Positions 6,022-6,345 of a DNA stretch of 6,345 nt are shown here, one piece after another (within the stretch, counting starts at the first letter, position 1; each line of letters begins with the position of its first letter). Under the pieces are notes generated by a model, which made no database searches, was not told the DNA's origin, and worked only from the letters and a program-made list of their open reading frames with translations. This stretch comes from JAAAPF01 sp964481035 (lineage in GTDB: Bacteria; Pseudomonadota; Alphaproteobacteria; Geminicoccales; Geminicoccaceae). A program made the position numbers and the translations under genes. The stretch is from positions 1 through 6,345 of the forward strand of contig CAYZSE010000151.1 in assembly GCA_964481035.1 (NCBI GenBank), read 5' to 3'.

Positions 6022-6345
6022 TCACGCCGTCGCCGGCGCGCGATTGCCATCGTACGAGCGGTCATGCTCGGACTTCCGCACCGCGATCACGTAGATCAGG
6101 ACGCCGAAGGCCGCCTTGGCGACGATGTCGGCGACGGTGTAACCGACCTGGATGATGGTTTCAGAACCACCACCGCCGAGACCGACCAACGCGCCGAAAT
6201 AGACCACCGGGTAAAACGACCAGGAGACGACGGTCACCCAACGGGCGGCATTGACGAGCCCACGCACGTCGTCCGGCTGCCGCTGGATCGAGTCGCGCAG
6301 GCCGAAAAACAACTCGTAGACGATCCACAAGAACGGGAGCATCGA
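6022..6345 (-). CDS. Microbial (type I) rhodopsin, C-terminal part, probable light-driven ion pump; truncated by window edge
   Basis: This is the last 107 residues of a seven-helix retinal protein of the cytoplasmic membrane; the start lies beyond base 6345. Counting from the first visible codon, residues 2-16 look like the end of helix E, 34-55 are helix F and about 63-89 are helix G. Helix F carries WSFYP (W42, Y45, P46), matching the retinal-pocket W-x-x-Y-P of bacteriorhodopsin. Helix G carries VADIVAK: D73 corresponds to the Schiff-base counterion Asp and K77 (codon 6115-6117) to the retinal-binding lysine. The QVGYTVADIVAK pattern resembles the xanthorhodopsin/Gloeobacter-rhodopsin group more than marine proteorhodopsin, from memory of those families. 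The helix C residues that define pump type and the helix E antenna-site residue are outside the window, so proton pumping is inferred. A retinal-synthesis operon directly downstream supports a functional photoreceptor or pump. The tail after helix G is short and polar. Confidence 0.95.
   Translation of the reverse strand, partial: SMLPFLWIVYELFFGLRDSIQRQPDDVRGLVNAARWVTVVSWSFYPVVYFGALVGLGGGGSETIIQVGYTVADIVAKAAFGVLIYVIAVRKSEHDRSYDGNRAPATA

Overview
The window holds most of a microbial-rhodopsin photosystem locus. All convincing genes lie on the minus strand, so the transcript reads from base 6345 down towards base 1. The order is rhodopsin (3' end only), crtE, crtI, crtB, crtY, blh, and then, after a 108-base gap, a small ArsC-fold gene. 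The DNA is very GC-rich, with strong G/C preference at third codon positions, and the rhodopsin-crtEIBY-blh order is familiar from proteorhodopsin-bearing proteobacteria. I infer a high-GC proteobacterium, perhaps an alphaproteobacterium. No rRNA, tRNA or housekeeping marker is present to confirm this.

The gene set is a complete route from prenyl diphosphate to retinal. CrtE makes geranylgeranyl diphosphate (GGPP), CrtB condenses two GGPP to phytoene, CrtI desaturates phytoene to lycopene, CrtY cyclises lycopene to beta-carotene, and Blh cleaves beta-carotene to two retinals. Retinal then binds the lysine in helix G of the rhodopsin. No carotenoid ketolase, hydroxylase or IPP isomerase is visible, so within this window the pathway stops at beta-carotene and retinal.

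The five enzyme genes are packed tightly: a 2-base gap E/I, an ATGA overlap I/B, a 14-base overlap B/Y and an ATGA overlap Y/blh. The only real spacer in the set is 51 bases between rhodopsin and crtE. It holds a perfect 9-bp GC-rich hairpin followed by a short T-rich run and then a strong Shine-Dalgarno for crtE. This looks like a terminator/attenuator or mRNA-end stabiliser separating high rhodopsin expression from lower enzyme expression.

Downstream of blh, bases 567-674 contain no gene and no convincing terminator. Bases 129-566 encode an ArsC/Spx-fold protein that has lost every canonical arsenate-reductase catalytic residue; it is the least ordinary gene here. Bases 1-128 contain an inverted repeat and no gene I can support.

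The photosystem itself is a known type of system. The points worth a second look are the intergenic hairpin, the active-site-less ArsC-like protein and the unresolved pump/antenna type of the truncated rhodopsin.
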